Position numbers and translations under genes: made by a program
Shown here: in pieces, positions 25,836 through 34,800 of the stretch
Layout: each line of letters opens with the position of its first letter
Numbering within the stretch: position 1 is the stretch's first letter
From: Zafaria cholistanensis
Lineage (GTDB): Bacteria; Actinomycetota; Actinomycetes; Actinomycetales; Micrococcaceae
Direction of reading: 5' to 3'
DNA: 64,000 nt
Assembly (NCBI RefSeq): GCF_008580665.1
Contig: NZ_BKDJ01000002.1
Coordinates: forward strand, 195,100 to 259,099
The notes under the pieces: generated by a model
What the model was told of the DNA's origin: nothing
The model's database searches: none
The model's input: only the letters and a program-made list of their open reading frames with translations

Positions 25836-25960
25836 GGCGCAAGTATGCCCCCCAAAGATGGGGCCTGACTAGGTGAAAGAGAAGGAGCGGACGCATGCGG
25901 GGAGCGCGGCGGGCGCTCGCTGGCCGGACTCCGGAGCCGGCGTCCGTGACCGGCTGTCCA

Positions 25961-26072
25961 GGGCCGGCCGTTCAGGGCCGGCCGTTCAGGGCCGGCCGTT
26001 CAGGGCCGGCCGTTCAGGGCCGGCCGTTCAGGGCCGGCCGTTCAGGGCCGGCCGTTCAGGGCCGGCCGTTCA
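25961..26072. repeat. Tandem repeat, 14 bp x 8, ending in the stop codon of the TPP enzyme gene
   Basis: Eight perfect copies of GGGCCGGCCGTTCA, plus one degenerate copy before them, run without interruption. The last TCA (26070-26072) is the TGA stop codon of the TPP-enzyme gene on the minus strand. Each unit holds the 8-bp palindrome GGCCGGCC, so the 3' UTR can form many alternative hairpins. Confidence 0.95.
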
Positions 26073-27977
26073 GGCGCCGCCGAAGAGGCGTTCCTCCTGT
26101 TCGGCGTACCGCTGGAGCAGCTCCAGGGCATGGCGGCCGGCAGGCCCCTCCTGCTCCAGGCCCGCGCGCATCGACTCGAGCTTCCGGGCCCCGTCCGGGA
26201 ACGGGGCCAGCAGGGGCACGGCCGGGTCCGTGCGCACGTCGATCACCACCGGCGTGTCGGCCGCGAACGCCTCCTCCCACGCGGCCCCCAGCCGCTCCGG
26301 ATCGGTAACTTCGATCCCGCGCATCCCCAGCAGTTCCGCGTAGCGGGCGTAGGGGAACTCGGGCAGGTCCTGGGTGGGGCCATAGCGCGGGTCCCCCTCC
26401 GTTTCGCGCATCTCCCAGGTCACCTCCGCCAGGTCCCCGTTGTTGAACACGCAGACCACGAAGCGCGGGTCGGCCCAGTCCCGCCAGCGGGCGGCCACCG
26501 TCACCAGTTCGGCGATGCCGCTCATCTGCATGCCCCCGTCGCCGGCCAGCACGACGGCCGGTCGGCCGGGCTCGCGCAGCTTGGCGGCCAGCCCGTAGGG
26601 AACCCCGCACCCCATGCTGGCCAGGGTGCTGCAGAACTGGACCGGCACGGTGGGGGGCAGCAGCAGCTGCCGGGCGTACCAGTAGACGCAGCTGCCGACG
26701 TCGAGCGCCAGCTGGGCGTCGTGCGGCAGCCGGGGCGTCAGTTCGTGGACCACGCGTTCGGGGTTGACCGGTTCGGCCGGGGTCAGCGCCCGTTCCCGGC
26801 ACAGGCTGCGCCAGTCCGCAACGGCCCTGCCGACCGTGTCCATCCAGGGCCTGCGGCGTTCGGCCCCGGCGGGGTCCAGCCGGGCGGCCAGTTCGCGCAG
26901 CGTGGCGGCCGCGTCGCCCACCAGGGCAACCTCCACGGGGTAGCGGTTGCCCACCTGCTTCCCGCTGAGGTCGATCTGCACTGCGCGGGCGGTTCCGGGC
27001 TTGGGGTAGAACTCGGTCCAGGGATCGTTGGAGCCCACGATCAGGAGGGTGTCGCAGCTGTTGAGCAGCATGGCGCTGGCGGGAGTGCCCAGGTGCCCCA
27101 TGACGCCGGCGGCATGGGGCAGCGATTCGTCGACGTAGGGTTTGCCGAGCAGGCTGGTGGCGATGCCCGCCCCCAGGAGCAGGGCCATGCGGTGCACCTC
27201 CTCCCGCGCCCACCGGGCGCCCTGCCCCACCAGCAGCATGACCCGCTCGCCGGCGTCGAGCAGGCGGGCGGCGGCGTCCAGGTCGGCGCCGTCGGGCACC
27301 GTGCGGGGGGTCGACCACAGGGGTGCGGTGGCGATGGTACCGTGGGCGCCCTCCAGTTCGGCGGCCGGCTGCTTCTGCACGTCGTGGGGGACGATGACCA
27401 CGCAGGGCGAGGAGGTGGCCAGGGCCGTGCGGAAGGCCCGGTCCAGCACCATCGGAACCTGCTCGGGGGTGGAGACCTGCTGGCAGAACTGGGCGGCGAC
27501 GTCCTTGAAGAGGGACAGCAGGTCGATCTCCTGCTGGTACTGCGAGCCGATCACGGTGGAGTTTTGCTGTCCCACGATCGCCACCACCGGTGTGCTGTCC
27601 AACTTCGCGTCGTAGAGGCCGTTGAGCAGGTGCACGGCGCCGGGGCCCTGGGTGGCGACCACGACGCCGATGCCCTGGCTGTCCCGGCCTTCCCGGCCCG
27701 CTGTCCCCGCAGGGGCAGGCCCCCCGGCTCCAGCCTCCGCGGGTGCGACCGGCGCGTGCCCGCCACCAAACTGGCCCACCCCGTACTTGGAGTGGGCCAC
27801 GGCCATGAAGGCCGCATTCTCCTCATGCCGGGCCTGGACGAATTCCGGTCCGCCCGGGCTGCGGCGCAGCGCCCCAATAAACGTGTTGATGCCGTCGCCG
27901 CTGTACCCGAACAGCCGCCGAACGCCCCAGGCGTTCAGCCGTTCGACCATCGCATCGGCCACCAGTCGTTGCGTCAT
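26070..27977 (-). CDS. Thiamine pyrophosphate-dependent enzyme, pyruvate oxidase/dehydrogenase (PoxB)-like
   Basis: A 635-aa TPP enzyme with the three-domain order PYR, central Rossmann-like, PP. The catalytic glutamate is in QARHEENAAF, and the TPP-binding motif runs from GDGGMQMSGIAEL to VFNN. Similarity is greatest to pyruvate oxidases or quinone-linked pyruvate dehydrogenases, which convert pyruvate to acetate (or acetyl phosphate) and CO2. Acetolactate synthase is less likely. Unusually, a Gly/Ala/Pro-rich insert of about 35 residues interrupts the PYR domain (after SKYGVGQ, before GVVVATQGPG). The ATG has AAGGAG upstream. The stop codon lies in the last unit of a tandem array. Confidence 0.86.
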   Translation of the reverse strand: MTQRLVADAMVERLNAWGVRRLFGYSGDGINTFIGALRRSPGGPEFVQARHEENAAFMAVAHSKYGVGQFGGGHAPVAPAEAGAGGPAPAGTAGREGRDSQGIGVVVATQGPGAVHLLNGLYDAKLDSTPVVAIVGQQNSTVIGSQYQQEIDLLSLFKDVAAQFCQQVSTPEQVPMVLDRAFRTALATSSPCVVIVPHDVQKQPAAELEGAHGTIATAPLWSTPRTVPDGADLDAAARLLDAGERVMLLVGQGARWAREEVHRMALLLGAGIATSLLGKPYVDESLPHAAGVMGHLGTPASAMLLNSCDTLLIVGSNDPWTEFYPKPGTARAVQIDLSGKQVGNRYPVEVALVGDAAATLRELAARLDPAGAERRRPWMDTVGRAVADWRSLCRERALTPAEPVNPERVVHELTPRLPHDAQLALDVGSCVYWYARQLLLPPTVPVQFCSTLASMGCGVPYGLAAKLREPGRPAVVLAGDGGMQMSGIAELVTVAARWRDWADPRFVVCVFNNGDLAEVTWEMRETEGDPRYGPTQDLPEFPYARYAELLGMRGIEVTDPERLGAAWEEAFAADTPVVIDVRTDPAVPLLAPFPDGARKLESMRAGLEQEGPAGRHALELLQRYAEQEERLFGGA

Positions 27978-28136
27978 CGCCGGCTCCTTACGGTGTGTGC
28001 CTGTTGTGTGCCCGTCCGCCCCCTGCCCGGCCCGGGCCCGCGTCCCACCGTCCTGCCTACCACGGCGGAGGCCGGCCCGGAAGGTTTCCCTCCGGCGCGA
28101 TGGCAGGCTGCCGGGGGCAGGTGGCACACTCGGTCC

Positions 28137-29030
28137 ATGCGTGAATTCGTCGTCCTCGGCACCGCCTCGCAGGCACCGACGCGGACCCGCAACCACAACG
28201 GGTACCTGCTGCACTGGGACGGGGAGGACCTGCTCTTCGACCCGGGAGAGGGCACCCAGCGGCAGATGATCCACGCGGACGCCTCCGCTGCCCACATCAC
28301 GCGCATCTGCATCACCCATGTGCACGGGGACCACTGCTTCGGCCTGCCCGGAGTGCTCTCCAGCATGGACCTGAACCGGGTGGAGCATCCCGTCCACCTG
28401 CACTACCCCGCCTCCGGGGACGGGGTGGTCCGGGCCCTCGTGTCCGCTGCCTCCCCGCACATCGACCTGAGGCTGCACCCGCACTCCGGCCCCGGACCCG
28501 TCGCCCCGGGCCTGGAGGTGCGGCCCCTGCGCCACCGCGTCGAGGCCTACGGCTACCGGCTCGTCGAGCCGGACGGCATCACCCTCCTGCCGGACCGGCT
28601 TGAGGCGGCCGGGATTGAGGGGCCCGACGTCGGGCACCTGCTGCGCGCCGGAAGCCTTGGCGGAGTGCGGCTGGAGGACGTGAGCGCGCCGCGGCCCGGG
28701 CAGCGGTTCGCCTTCGTCATGGACACGGCGCCATGCCCCGGTGCCGAGGAGCTGGCCGAGGGAGCCGACCTGCTGGTGGCCGAATGCACCTTCAGCGACG
28801 ACGACGCCGGCCTCGCCGCCAGCTACCGCCACCTGACCGCCGGGCAGGCCGGTGCGCTGGCTTCCGGCGCCGGTGCGGGGATGCTGGTCCTGACCCATTT
28901 CTCGTCGCGCTACGCCGACACCGCTCCGCTGGCCGCGCAGGCCCGGGCCCGGGCCGGCGGGGCCGAGGTGGTGGCCGCCAGTGACCTTGACCGCTTCGAG
29001 TTCCCCAAACGGCGGCACCTGCCCTCCTGA
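28137..29030 (+). CDS. Ribonuclease Z-like MBL protein
   Basis: A 297-aa metallo-beta-lactamase-fold protein of the RNase Z (tRNA 3' endonuclease) type. It shows the metal motif THVHGDHCFGLPG, FDPGEGTQRQM, DTAPCPGAEELA, ECTFSDDD and a C-terminal LTHFSSRY. RNase Z removes 3' trailers from tRNA precursors. The ATG at 28137 precedes REFVVLGTASQ, the usual N-terminus. The gene is divergent from the TPP enzyme and convergent with lsr2 across a bidirectional terminator. Confidence 0.9.
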   Translation: MREFVVLGTASQAPTRTRNHNGYLLHWDGEDLLFDPGEGTQRQMIHADASAAHITRICITHVHGDHCFGLPGVLSSMDLNRVEHPVHLHYPASGDGVVRALVSAASPHIDLRLHPHSGPGPVAPGLEVRPLRHRVEAYGYRLVEPDGITLLPDRLEAAGIEGPDVGHLLRAGSLGGVRLEDVSAPRPGQRFAFVMDTAPCPGAEELAEGADLLVAECTFSDDDAGLAASYRHLTAGQAGALASGAGAGMLVLTHFSSRYADTAPLAAQARARAGGAEVVAASDLDRFEFPKRRHLPS

Positions 29031-29249
29031 GGTCGCGCCCCTCCCGGGATCACGCCGGACGGGCTGGGGCTGCCCTGCCCGCCACCGCGCCCGTCCCTTC
29101 CCCGGCGTGCCGGGTGGGGCCCGCTGCCGGGAAGCGCGGGCCGAACATGGCCGAAAAAGCCCGCTAACCCGTGCGGAGGGGGAAGTTCAATAAGGGAAAG
29201 AGGGCCAGGAAGGCGCCGAACGCACGGGTATTCCGGGCATTCGGGGCAT

Positions 29250-29286
29250 AAAAAATGGGCCGCGGACATTCCGCGGCCCATTTTTT
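29250..29286. terminator. Bidirectional rho-independent terminator between rnz-like gene and lsr2
   Basis: A 16-bp stem (AAAAAATGGGCCGCGG with its complement) and 5-nt loop ends in runs of A and T on both sides, so it works as an intrinsic terminator on either strand. The 262 bp between the genes otherwise show nothing recognisable. Confidence 0.9.
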
Positions 29287-29292
29287 GTGGCG

Positions 29293-29613
29293 CTAGTTGT
29301 TAGCTTCCATATAGGCGTCGACCACCGACTGCTTGATGCGCCCCTTGGGCGCCACCTCAAGGCCCTGGCTGGCTGCCCATTCACGGATCTTCTGGAGTTC
29401 CACCGGCCCCCGGCGGGCTCCGCCTTCGGTGCGCGGGGCCTTTCCGGACTCCTTAGTGGCCGCCTTAATGTAAGGTGCCAGGGCATCCTGGAGCCCCCGG
29501 TAGTTTTCCGGACTCAGATCGATTGTGTACTTGTCATCGCCAAGGGCAAATGTGTAGGACTTGGCGCCCGCCGTTCCATCAATGTCGTCAACGATAATCA
29601 AGGATTTAGCCAT
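29293..29613 (-). CDS. lsr2: Lsr2 nucleoid-associated protein
   Basis: Lsr2 is the actinobacterial H-NS analogue that bridges AT-rich DNA and silences acquired genes. The 106-aa product has the N-terminal dimerisation domain (MAKSLIIVDDIDGT; YTIDLSPENY) and the C-terminal DNA-binding domain (IREWAASQGLEVAPKGRIKQSVVDAY). The AT-hook-like minor-groove motif is KGR in place of the usual RGR/QGR. No Shine-Dalgarno is evident before the ATG; the 170 bp upstream is comparatively AT-rich, which may allow autorepression. Confidence 0.95.
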   Translation of the reverse strand: MAKSLIIVDDIDGTAGAKSYTFALGDDKYTIDLSPENYRGLQDALAPYIKAATKESGKAPRTEGGARRGPVELQKIREWAASQGLEVAPKGRIKQSVVDAYMEANN

Positions 29614-29781
29614 TCAATAAGATTACAGCTTACAACTCAATAATGAAAAGGTGCCCCTCTGTCGCTTGGGCGAAATTGCCTCCGGCGCTCTTCCTAAAAG
29701 GCCTCCATAGCGTTGCCGGACAGGATCACCCGTCCCAAAAGTTCCATTTCCCGGCTATTCCGAAAGGGCTTTGCCGGCTAT

Positions 29782-30186
29782 TCAGGAAGGGGGAATAAGT
29801 GCCCGGGTGCCTTCCGCCCGCTGTTCGGCAGGCGGCTTTTGCCACGGCCAGCGTCCGGTAATTTCCAGCTCCAAAGAGAAGCTGAGGAAGGTACGGATCA
29901 GCACAATCAAGGCAAGCACGCCCACCGAGTCGAAGGTCGGGGCCACCGCGACGGTACGGATGATGTCGGCGGCGACCAGCAGTTCCAGGCCCAGCAGGAT
30001 CGAGCGCCCCAGCCGCCGCCGGTACGTCCCGTACGTATCCCCGCCCCGCCGCCGCGCCAGGGCCGCGGCGGCCTGGAGTGTCGCGACGGCCGCTCCGATG
30101 ACGATGGCGGCCACGCCCGCGATGTCCACGGCCTTGCCCACGGCATCCATGGCGGTGTGGAAATCCATTGCGGTGTGGGAATCCAT
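29782..30186 (-). CDS. DUF1622 family membrane protein
   Basis: A 134-aa membrane protein of the DUF1622 family, with two to three helices (VDIAGVAAIVIGAAVATLQAA; SILLGLELLVAADIIRTVAV; VLALIVLIRTFLSFSLELEI) and the family ending GRWPWQK. The function is unknown. The ATG at 30184-30186 has GGGAGGGG upstream; an in-frame extension further upstream overlaps the operon terminator and is unlikely to be coding. Confidence 0.82.
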   Translation of the reverse strand: MDSHTAMDFHTAMDAVGKAVDIAGVAAIVIGAAVATLQAAAALARRRGGDTYGTYRRRLGRSILLGLELLVAADIIRTVAVAPTFDSVGVLALIVLIRTFLSFSLELEITGRWPWQKPPAEQRAEGTRALIPPS

Positions 30187-30205
30187 GGCCCCTCCCGTTC
30201 CTGTG

Positions 30206-30245
30206 GCCGGACCTGCCGCGGCGCCCCCGGCGCGGCAGGTCCGGC
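30206..30245 (-). terminator. Terminator of the rhaIDB-lutABC operon
   Basis: A 15-bp GC stem (arms 30206-30220 and 30231-30245) with a 10-nt loop lies about 75 nt after the lutC stop codon on the minus strand, where the long operon should end. Confidence 0.7.
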
Positions 30246-30318
30246 TCCCCGCCGGGGATTGTTCCCATTCTGGAAGAAGCATCCGGGCACCAACAAGGCC
30301 CGCCGGAGGCCTTCGCGT

Positions 30319-30963
30319 TCACCCGACGGGCGAACGGACCACCACGACCTCCAGGTTGCGGGGCCCGTGGACACCCTCCACCCGTTCAAGTTCGATGTCG
30401 CTGGTGGCGCTGGGCCCGCTGATCATCGTGATGGGCCGGGTCCCGTCCAGCCGGGCCAGCGCTTCGGGAAGAAGCTCGGCGATGTGGGCCGCCTCGACCA
30501 CGCAGATGTGCCGGTCCGGCACCAGGCTGATGGCCCGGCGGCCCTGGCCGGGGCTGCCGTCGAGGATGATCGTCCCGGTTTGCGCCACGGCGGCGGCGCT
30601 GGCGGTGAGCACGGCGCCGGCGGCGTCCAGCTCGGCCAGGGTCAGGGGGCCCTCCGGGGCATCGGTCCTCATCCGCGGGACCGTCTCCCCGCTGTCCGCC
30701 GGCAGCCACGCCGGGTTGAACCCGGCCGGGACAATGCACTCGCCGGTTCCGGCCAGCAGTTCGGCAATCCGCTCCGCCACCTGCCCCGGATCCACCACCC
30801 AGACCTGGGCCTTGTAGTCCACCAGCCGGTCGACGAGGAGCTCTATGCGGGCCTCCTCCGTCATCCCGGAAGTCCGCCGGTAGGCGCGGGCCGGTTCGGG
30901 GGCGGCGGGCGCGTCGCGCAGGGCCGCGCGGACCCGGCCGAGGATTTCATCGCGTGCGTTCAT
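30319..30963 (-). CDS. lutC: L-lactate utilization protein LutC
   Basis: LutC is the LUD-domain subunit of the LutABC L-lactate dehydrogenase complex (lactate to pyruvate). The 214-aa product has the LUD signatures VLTASAAAVAQTGTIIL, LVPDRHICVV and ITMISGPSATSDIELERVEGVHGPRNLEVVVV. Its ATG overlaps the lutB stop (ATGA). It is the last gene of the rhamnose-lactate operon. Confidence 0.93.
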   Translation of the reverse strand: MNARDEILGRVRAALRDAPAAPEPARAYRRTSGMTEEARIELLVDRLVDYKAQVWVVDPGQVAERIAELLAGTGECIVPAGFNPAWLPADSGETVPRMRTDAPEGPLTLAELDAAGAVLTASAAAVAQTGTIILDGSPGQGRRAISLVPDRHICVVEAAHIAELLPEALARLDGTRPITMISGPSATSDIELERVEGVHGPRNLEVVVVRSPVG

Positions 30964-32501
30964 GGCTTCCCTTCCGCCGGGCCCTGCCCTGTCGGGTGCC
31001 CGGGCCCTTGCCCGTGTCCGGATTCTTTTCCGTGCTCCCGCCGCCACCAGGCCCGGAAGGATTCCGCCGGCGGGGCCGGGATGTCCCTGCTTTGGGTCCA
31101 GCCGGCGGCAATGCCGGGCAGGCTGGTGATCTTGCGGTCCGGGCCGGCAGCCAGCCGGCCCAGTGGCAGCGCCTTTTCGGCCAGGCCCAGGCGCCTGCCG
31201 GAGGAGAGCGCCCAGGATGCCGCCTGCATGGCGGCGTCCATCTGGCTGGGCAGCTTCCCCTTTCCGCGTTTGCTGTCCACGTCCTGCCCGCGCAGGTGCA
31301 CCAGGATGTCGGGGATGTTGATCTTCACCGGGCAGGCGTCGTAACAGGCCCCGCACAATGATGAGGCATAGGGCAGCGTGCTGTTGTCCTCGGACTCGAT
31401 GCCGGTCAGCAGCGGCGAGAGGATTGCGCCGATGGGCCCCGGGTAGGTGGATCCGTAGGCGTGCCCGCCGGTGCGCTCGTACACCGGACAGACGTTCATG
31501 CACGCGCTGCAGCGGATGCAGTGCAGGGCCGAACGTCCCATTTCGTCGGCCAGGGCCGCGGACCGGCCGTTGTCCAGCAGCACCAGGTGCACATTGCGTG
31601 GCCCGTCCCCCTCGGCGACCCCCGTCCACAGCGAGGTGTAGGGGTTCATCCGCTCCCCGGTGGAGGAACGGGGCAGCAGCTGCATGAACACCTCCAGGTC
31701 CTGCCAGGCGGGCAGCAGCTTCTCGATGCCCATGACGGTGATCAGGGTTTCGGGCAGGGTCAGGCACATGCGCCCGTTGCCTTCGGATTCGACGACCGCC
31801 AGGGTGCCGGAGTCGGCGAGCGCGAAGTTGGCGCCGGAGACGGCGACCTTGGCGGTGAGGAATTTGCGCCGCAGGTGGGTCCGGGCCGCGTCCGCCAGCC
31901 GGGCCGGATCGTCGGTGAGGGCCGGGTCCACCCCGGGCATTTCCCGCAGGAAGATGTCGCGGACCTCGGTCCTGTTCTTGTGGATGGCCGGGACCAGGAT
32001 GTGGCTGGGCTTGTCGTGGTCGAGCTGGACGATCAGCTCGGCCAGGTCGGTTTCGAAGGCGGCAATGCCCTGTTCCTCGAGGTATTCGTTCAGGCCGATC
32101 TCCTGGGTGGCCATGGACTTGACCTTGACCACCTCATCGACCCCCTGCTCCCGGACCAGGGCCGCGACGGTGGCGTTGGCTTCGGCCGCGTCGCGGGCCC
32201 AGTGGATGGTCCCGCCCCGGGCGGTGAAGTTCTCCTCAAACTGTTCCAGCAGCTCCGGCAGGCGGGCCATCACGTTTTGCTTGATGGTGCTGCCGGCCTC
32301 GCGCAGCTGCTCCCAGTCGGGCAGCTCGGCGACGACCTTCAGCCGCTTGTCCCGGATGGTGCGGGTGGCGTGGCCGAGGTTGGCGCGCAGCTGGGCGTTG
32401 CCCAGTTCCCTGCGGGCCGCGGCCGGGAACGGCTCGGTGGCATGGATGTTGCCCTCCCCATGGACGGGCAGGGAGGGCATGCCCAGGAATGTCTGGCTCA
32501 A
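30960..32501 (-). CDS. lutB: L-lactate utilization iron-sulfur protein LutB
   Basis: LutB carries a LUD domain and two [4Fe-4S] ferredoxin-type motifs (CIRCSACMNVCPV and CGACYDACPV) and shuttles electrons in lactate oxidation. The 513-aa product is full length. I start at a TTG (32499-32501) that overlaps the lutA TGA as TTGA, with GGAAGGGG upstream. The resulting N-terminus SQTFLGMPSLPVH agrees with relatives as I recall them; an ATG seven codons further on is the alternative. Its stop overlaps lutC. Confidence 0.93.
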   Translation of the reverse strand: MSQTFLGMPSLPVHGEGNIHATEPFPAAARRELGNAQLRANLGHATRTIRDKRLKVVAELPDWEQLREAGSTIKQNVMARLPELLEQFEENFTARGGTIHWARDAAEANATVAALVREQGVDEVVKVKSMATQEIGLNEYLEEQGIAAFETDLAELIVQLDHDKPSHILVPAIHKNRTEVRDIFLREMPGVDPALTDDPARLADAARTHLRRKFLTAKVAVSGANFALADSGTLAVVESEGNGRMCLTLPETLITVMGIEKLLPAWQDLEVFMQLLPRSSTGERMNPYTSLWTGVAEGDGPRNVHLVLLDNGRSAALADEMGRSALHCIRCSACMNVCPVYERTGGHAYGSTYPGPIGAILSPLLTGIESEDNSTLPYASSLCGACYDACPVKINIPDILVHLRGQDVDSKRGKGKLPSQMDAAMQAASWALSSGRRLGLAEKALPLGRLAAGPDRKITSLPGIAAGWTQSRDIPAPPAESFRAWWRREHGKESGHGQGPGHPTGQGPAEGKP

Positions 32502-33301
32502 TGGGAGCCCCTTCCGCTGAAAAGCCGGACGCTGCCGGTGGGGGTTGCCGGATCCTGCTCGGTGCTGGCAAGGATTTCGGCAAAGTGCAGGGCGTCCACC
32601 GGGCTGCCCTGCCGGGACAGGCCCCCGCCGATGTGCATGAGGCAGGACGAGTCCCCTCCGGTGCATACGGACGCGCCCGTGGATTCGATGTTGGCCGTCT
32701 TGTCCGCGAGCATGGCCGACGACACGTCGGCGTTCTTCACCGAAAAGGTTCCGCCGAAGCCGCAGCACTGGTCGACCTCGGCCAGCGGTGCAAGCTCGAT
32801 GCCGCGCACCGTCCGCAGCAGCTGCTGCTGGCGGTCCCCCAGCCGGAGCAGGCGCATGCCGTGGCAGCTGGGGTGGTAGGTGACCTTGTGCGGAAAGTGG
32901 GACCCCAGTTGCGTTCCGGCGTCGGTGACGCCCAGGACGTCGACCAGGAGTTGGGACAGCTCGTAGGTTTTGGCTCCGACGGCGGCCGCCCGGGCCTCAA
33001 GGCCCGCATCCCCGCACCGGCGGGCGACCATGGGGTGCTGGTGCCGGACGGAGGCGACGCAGGAGCCGGAAGGGGCCACGACGGCGTCGTACTCCTCCTC
33101 CTCGAACGCCCTCACGTGGTTGGCGACCACGGGCACGGCCTCTTTGAAGTAGCCGCTGTTGACGTGCATCTGGCCGCAGCAGGCCTGTCCCGCGGGGAAG
33201 ACCACCTCGTGGCCCAACCGCTCGAGGATGGAGACGGTGGCGCGGGCCACGCGGGGGAACATTGCGTCGACGATGCAGGTGGCGAACAGTGCGATTCTCA
33301 T
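32498..33301 (-). CDS. lutA: L-lactate utilization protein LutA
   Basis: LutA is a CCG-domain (cysteine-rich, heterodisulfide-reductase-like) Fe-S protein of the LutABC complex. The 267-aa product has two CCG motifs (AGQACCGQMHVNSGY and VDQCCGFGGTFSVK) plus YHPSCHGMR. Its ATG overlaps the rhaB TGA by 4 nt, so lactate oxidation is translationally linked to rhamnose breakdown. The family name is certain; the substrate, here L-lactate from lactaldehyde, is inferred from the operon. Confidence 0.93.
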   Translation of the reverse strand: MRIALFATCIVDAMFPRVARATVSILERLGHEVVFPAGQACCGQMHVNSGYFKEAVPVVANHVRAFEEEEYDAVVAPSGSCVASVRHQHPMVARRCGDAGLEARAAAVGAKTYELSQLLVDVLGVTDAGTQLGSHFPHKVTYHPSCHGMRLLRLGDRQQQLLRTVRGIELAPLAEVDQCCGFGGTFSVKNADVSSAMLADKTANIESTGASVCTGGDSSCLMHIGGGLSRQGSPVDALHFAEILASTEQDPATPTGSVRLFSGRGSH

Positions 33302-34800
33302 GGTTTCCCTCCGGCGGTGGCCGGTTGCGCGGCGGCGCCCGGTTCCTGCCACTCGGACCGGGGCCGGTAGGTGGTGGTGGGCTGGCTGCGGGCCGTGAGC
33401 CGGCGCAGCTCGGCCAGGCCGCCCGCGACGGCGCCCGCGGCCCGGGCCTGGACCAGGATATTGCCCTGGGCGGTGGCTTCGACGGGGCCGGCGACGACGG
33501 GCAGGCCGGTGGCGTCCGCGGTGAGCTGGCACAGCAGGGCGTTCTGCGACCCGCCGCCGACGATGTGCACGGTGCCGACCGGCTGTCCGGACAGCTGAAC
33601 CGCCTCAGCCAGGGTCCGTGCGTACCCGGCGGCGAGGCTGTCCAGGATACAGCGGACCACCGCAGCCGGCTCGGCGCCGAGGGTGCCGCCGGCGGCCTCC
33701 ACGGCGTCGCGGATGCGGCCGGGCATGCCGCCGGGGGCAATGAACCCTGAAGCGTCCGGGTCGATGAGCGGTCCGCCGGCCGGCAGGCGCGCCGCGGCGT
33801 CGAGCAGGTCCTCCAGCCCGGCCGGGTGGCCCTCCGGGGCGTGGCTTTCCCCGGCCCATGTCCGCAGGCACTCCTGCAACAGCCACAGGCCGCCGACGTT
33901 GCGCAGGTACCTGATGGTCCCGTCCACGCCGCGTTCGTTGGTGAAGTTGGCCAGGCGGCTTGCCTCGGTCAGCACGGGAGCGTGCAGTTCCACCCCGACC
34001 AGGGACCAGGTCCCGGAGGAGATGTAGGCGAAGTCCGCGGTGCGGGCCGGTACGGCCGCGACCGCGGAGGCGGTGTCGTGGGATCCGACAGCCACCACCG
34101 GGGTGCCGGCGGGCAGGCCGGTGCGCCGGATGATCTCCGGCAGCAGGGTGCCAATCGTCTCCCCGGGACCGACCAGCGGCGCAAACAGGTCCTGCGGCAG
34201 GCCCAGCGGGGCCAGGAGTTCGGGGGCCCACTCCCCCGCCGCGGCGTCGAACAGCCCCGTGGTGGAGGCGTTGGTTTCCTCGGTCCGGCGCTGCCCCGTC
34301 AGCCAGAAGGCCAGCAGGTCCGGAATCAGCAGCGCCTGCTTCCCCGCCAGGTCCGGTTCGGCCGCCAGCTGGTAGATCGTGTTGAACGGCAGGTACTGCA
34401 GCCCCGTGGTGGCGTAGAGCCGCGCCGGGTCGATCAGCGCGTGCACCCTCTCCACCTGCGCCTCGCCGCGGCCGTCGCGGTAGCTGTAGGGCACCTGCGC
34501 CAGGGAGCCGTCGGCTTCGACCAGCCCGTAGTCCACGGCCCAGGTGTCGATGCCGATGCTGGCGATGCGCTCGCCGTTGCGCCGGGCCCGTTCGCCCGCG
34601 GCGGCGAGCCCGGTGAGCACCTGGTCGAAGATCCCGTGGATGTCCCAGCGCAGGGCGCCGCCGATCGGCTGCGCCCCGTTGGGGAAGCGGTGGACAGTCT
34701 CCAGTTCGACGCCCTGCCCCTCCAGCCGGCCCAAGATGACCCGTCCGGAGGAGGCTCCGATGTCGACGGCGGCGAACACCTGCCGTTCGGCGCCGCTCAC
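33298..34800 (-). CDS. rhaB: Rhamnulokinase
   Basis: RhaB phosphorylates L-rhamnulose to L-rhamnulose 1-phosphate with ATP. The 500-aa FGGY-family kinase has phosphate-1 motif VDIGASSGRVILG near the N-terminus, IGIDTWAVDYGL, the adenosine region ISSGTWSLVGVEL and VHIVGGGSQNALLCQLTADATGLPV. The GTG start overlaps the rhaD TGA (GTGA) and lacks its own clear Shine-Dalgarno, so it relies on coupling. Confidence 0.95.
   Translation of the reverse strand: MSGAERQVFAAVDIGASSGRVILGRLEGQGVELETVHRFPNGAQPIGGALRWDIHGIFDQVLTGLAAAGERARRNGERIASIGIDTWAVDYGLVEADGSLAQVPYSYRDGRGEAQVERVHALIDPARLYATTGLQYLPFNTIYQLAAEPDLAGKQALLIPDLLAFWLTGQRRTEETNASTTGLFDAAAGEWAPELLAPLGLPQDLFAPLVGPGETIGTLLPEIIRRTGLPAGTPVVAVGSHDTASAVAAVPARTADFAYISSGTWSLVGVELHAPVLTEASRLANFTNERGVDGTIRYLRNVGGLWLLQECLRTWAGESHAPEGHPAGLEDLLDAAARLPAGGPLIDPDASGFIAPGGMPGRIRDAVEAAGGTLGAEPAAVVRCILDSLAAGYARTLAEAVQLSGQPVGTVHIVGGGSQNALLCQLTADATGLPVVAGPVEATAQGNILVQARAAGAVAGGLAELRRLTARSQPTTTYRPRSEWQEPGAAAQPATAGGKP

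Noticed and set aside
25961-26072. CRISPR array
   Set aside because: Repeats are contiguous 14-bp units without spacers, and no cas genes are present in the window.
29031-29249. Small gene between the RNase Z-like gene and lsr2
   Set aside because: No start with a ribosome-binding site and no coding pattern; only the bidirectional terminator is supported.
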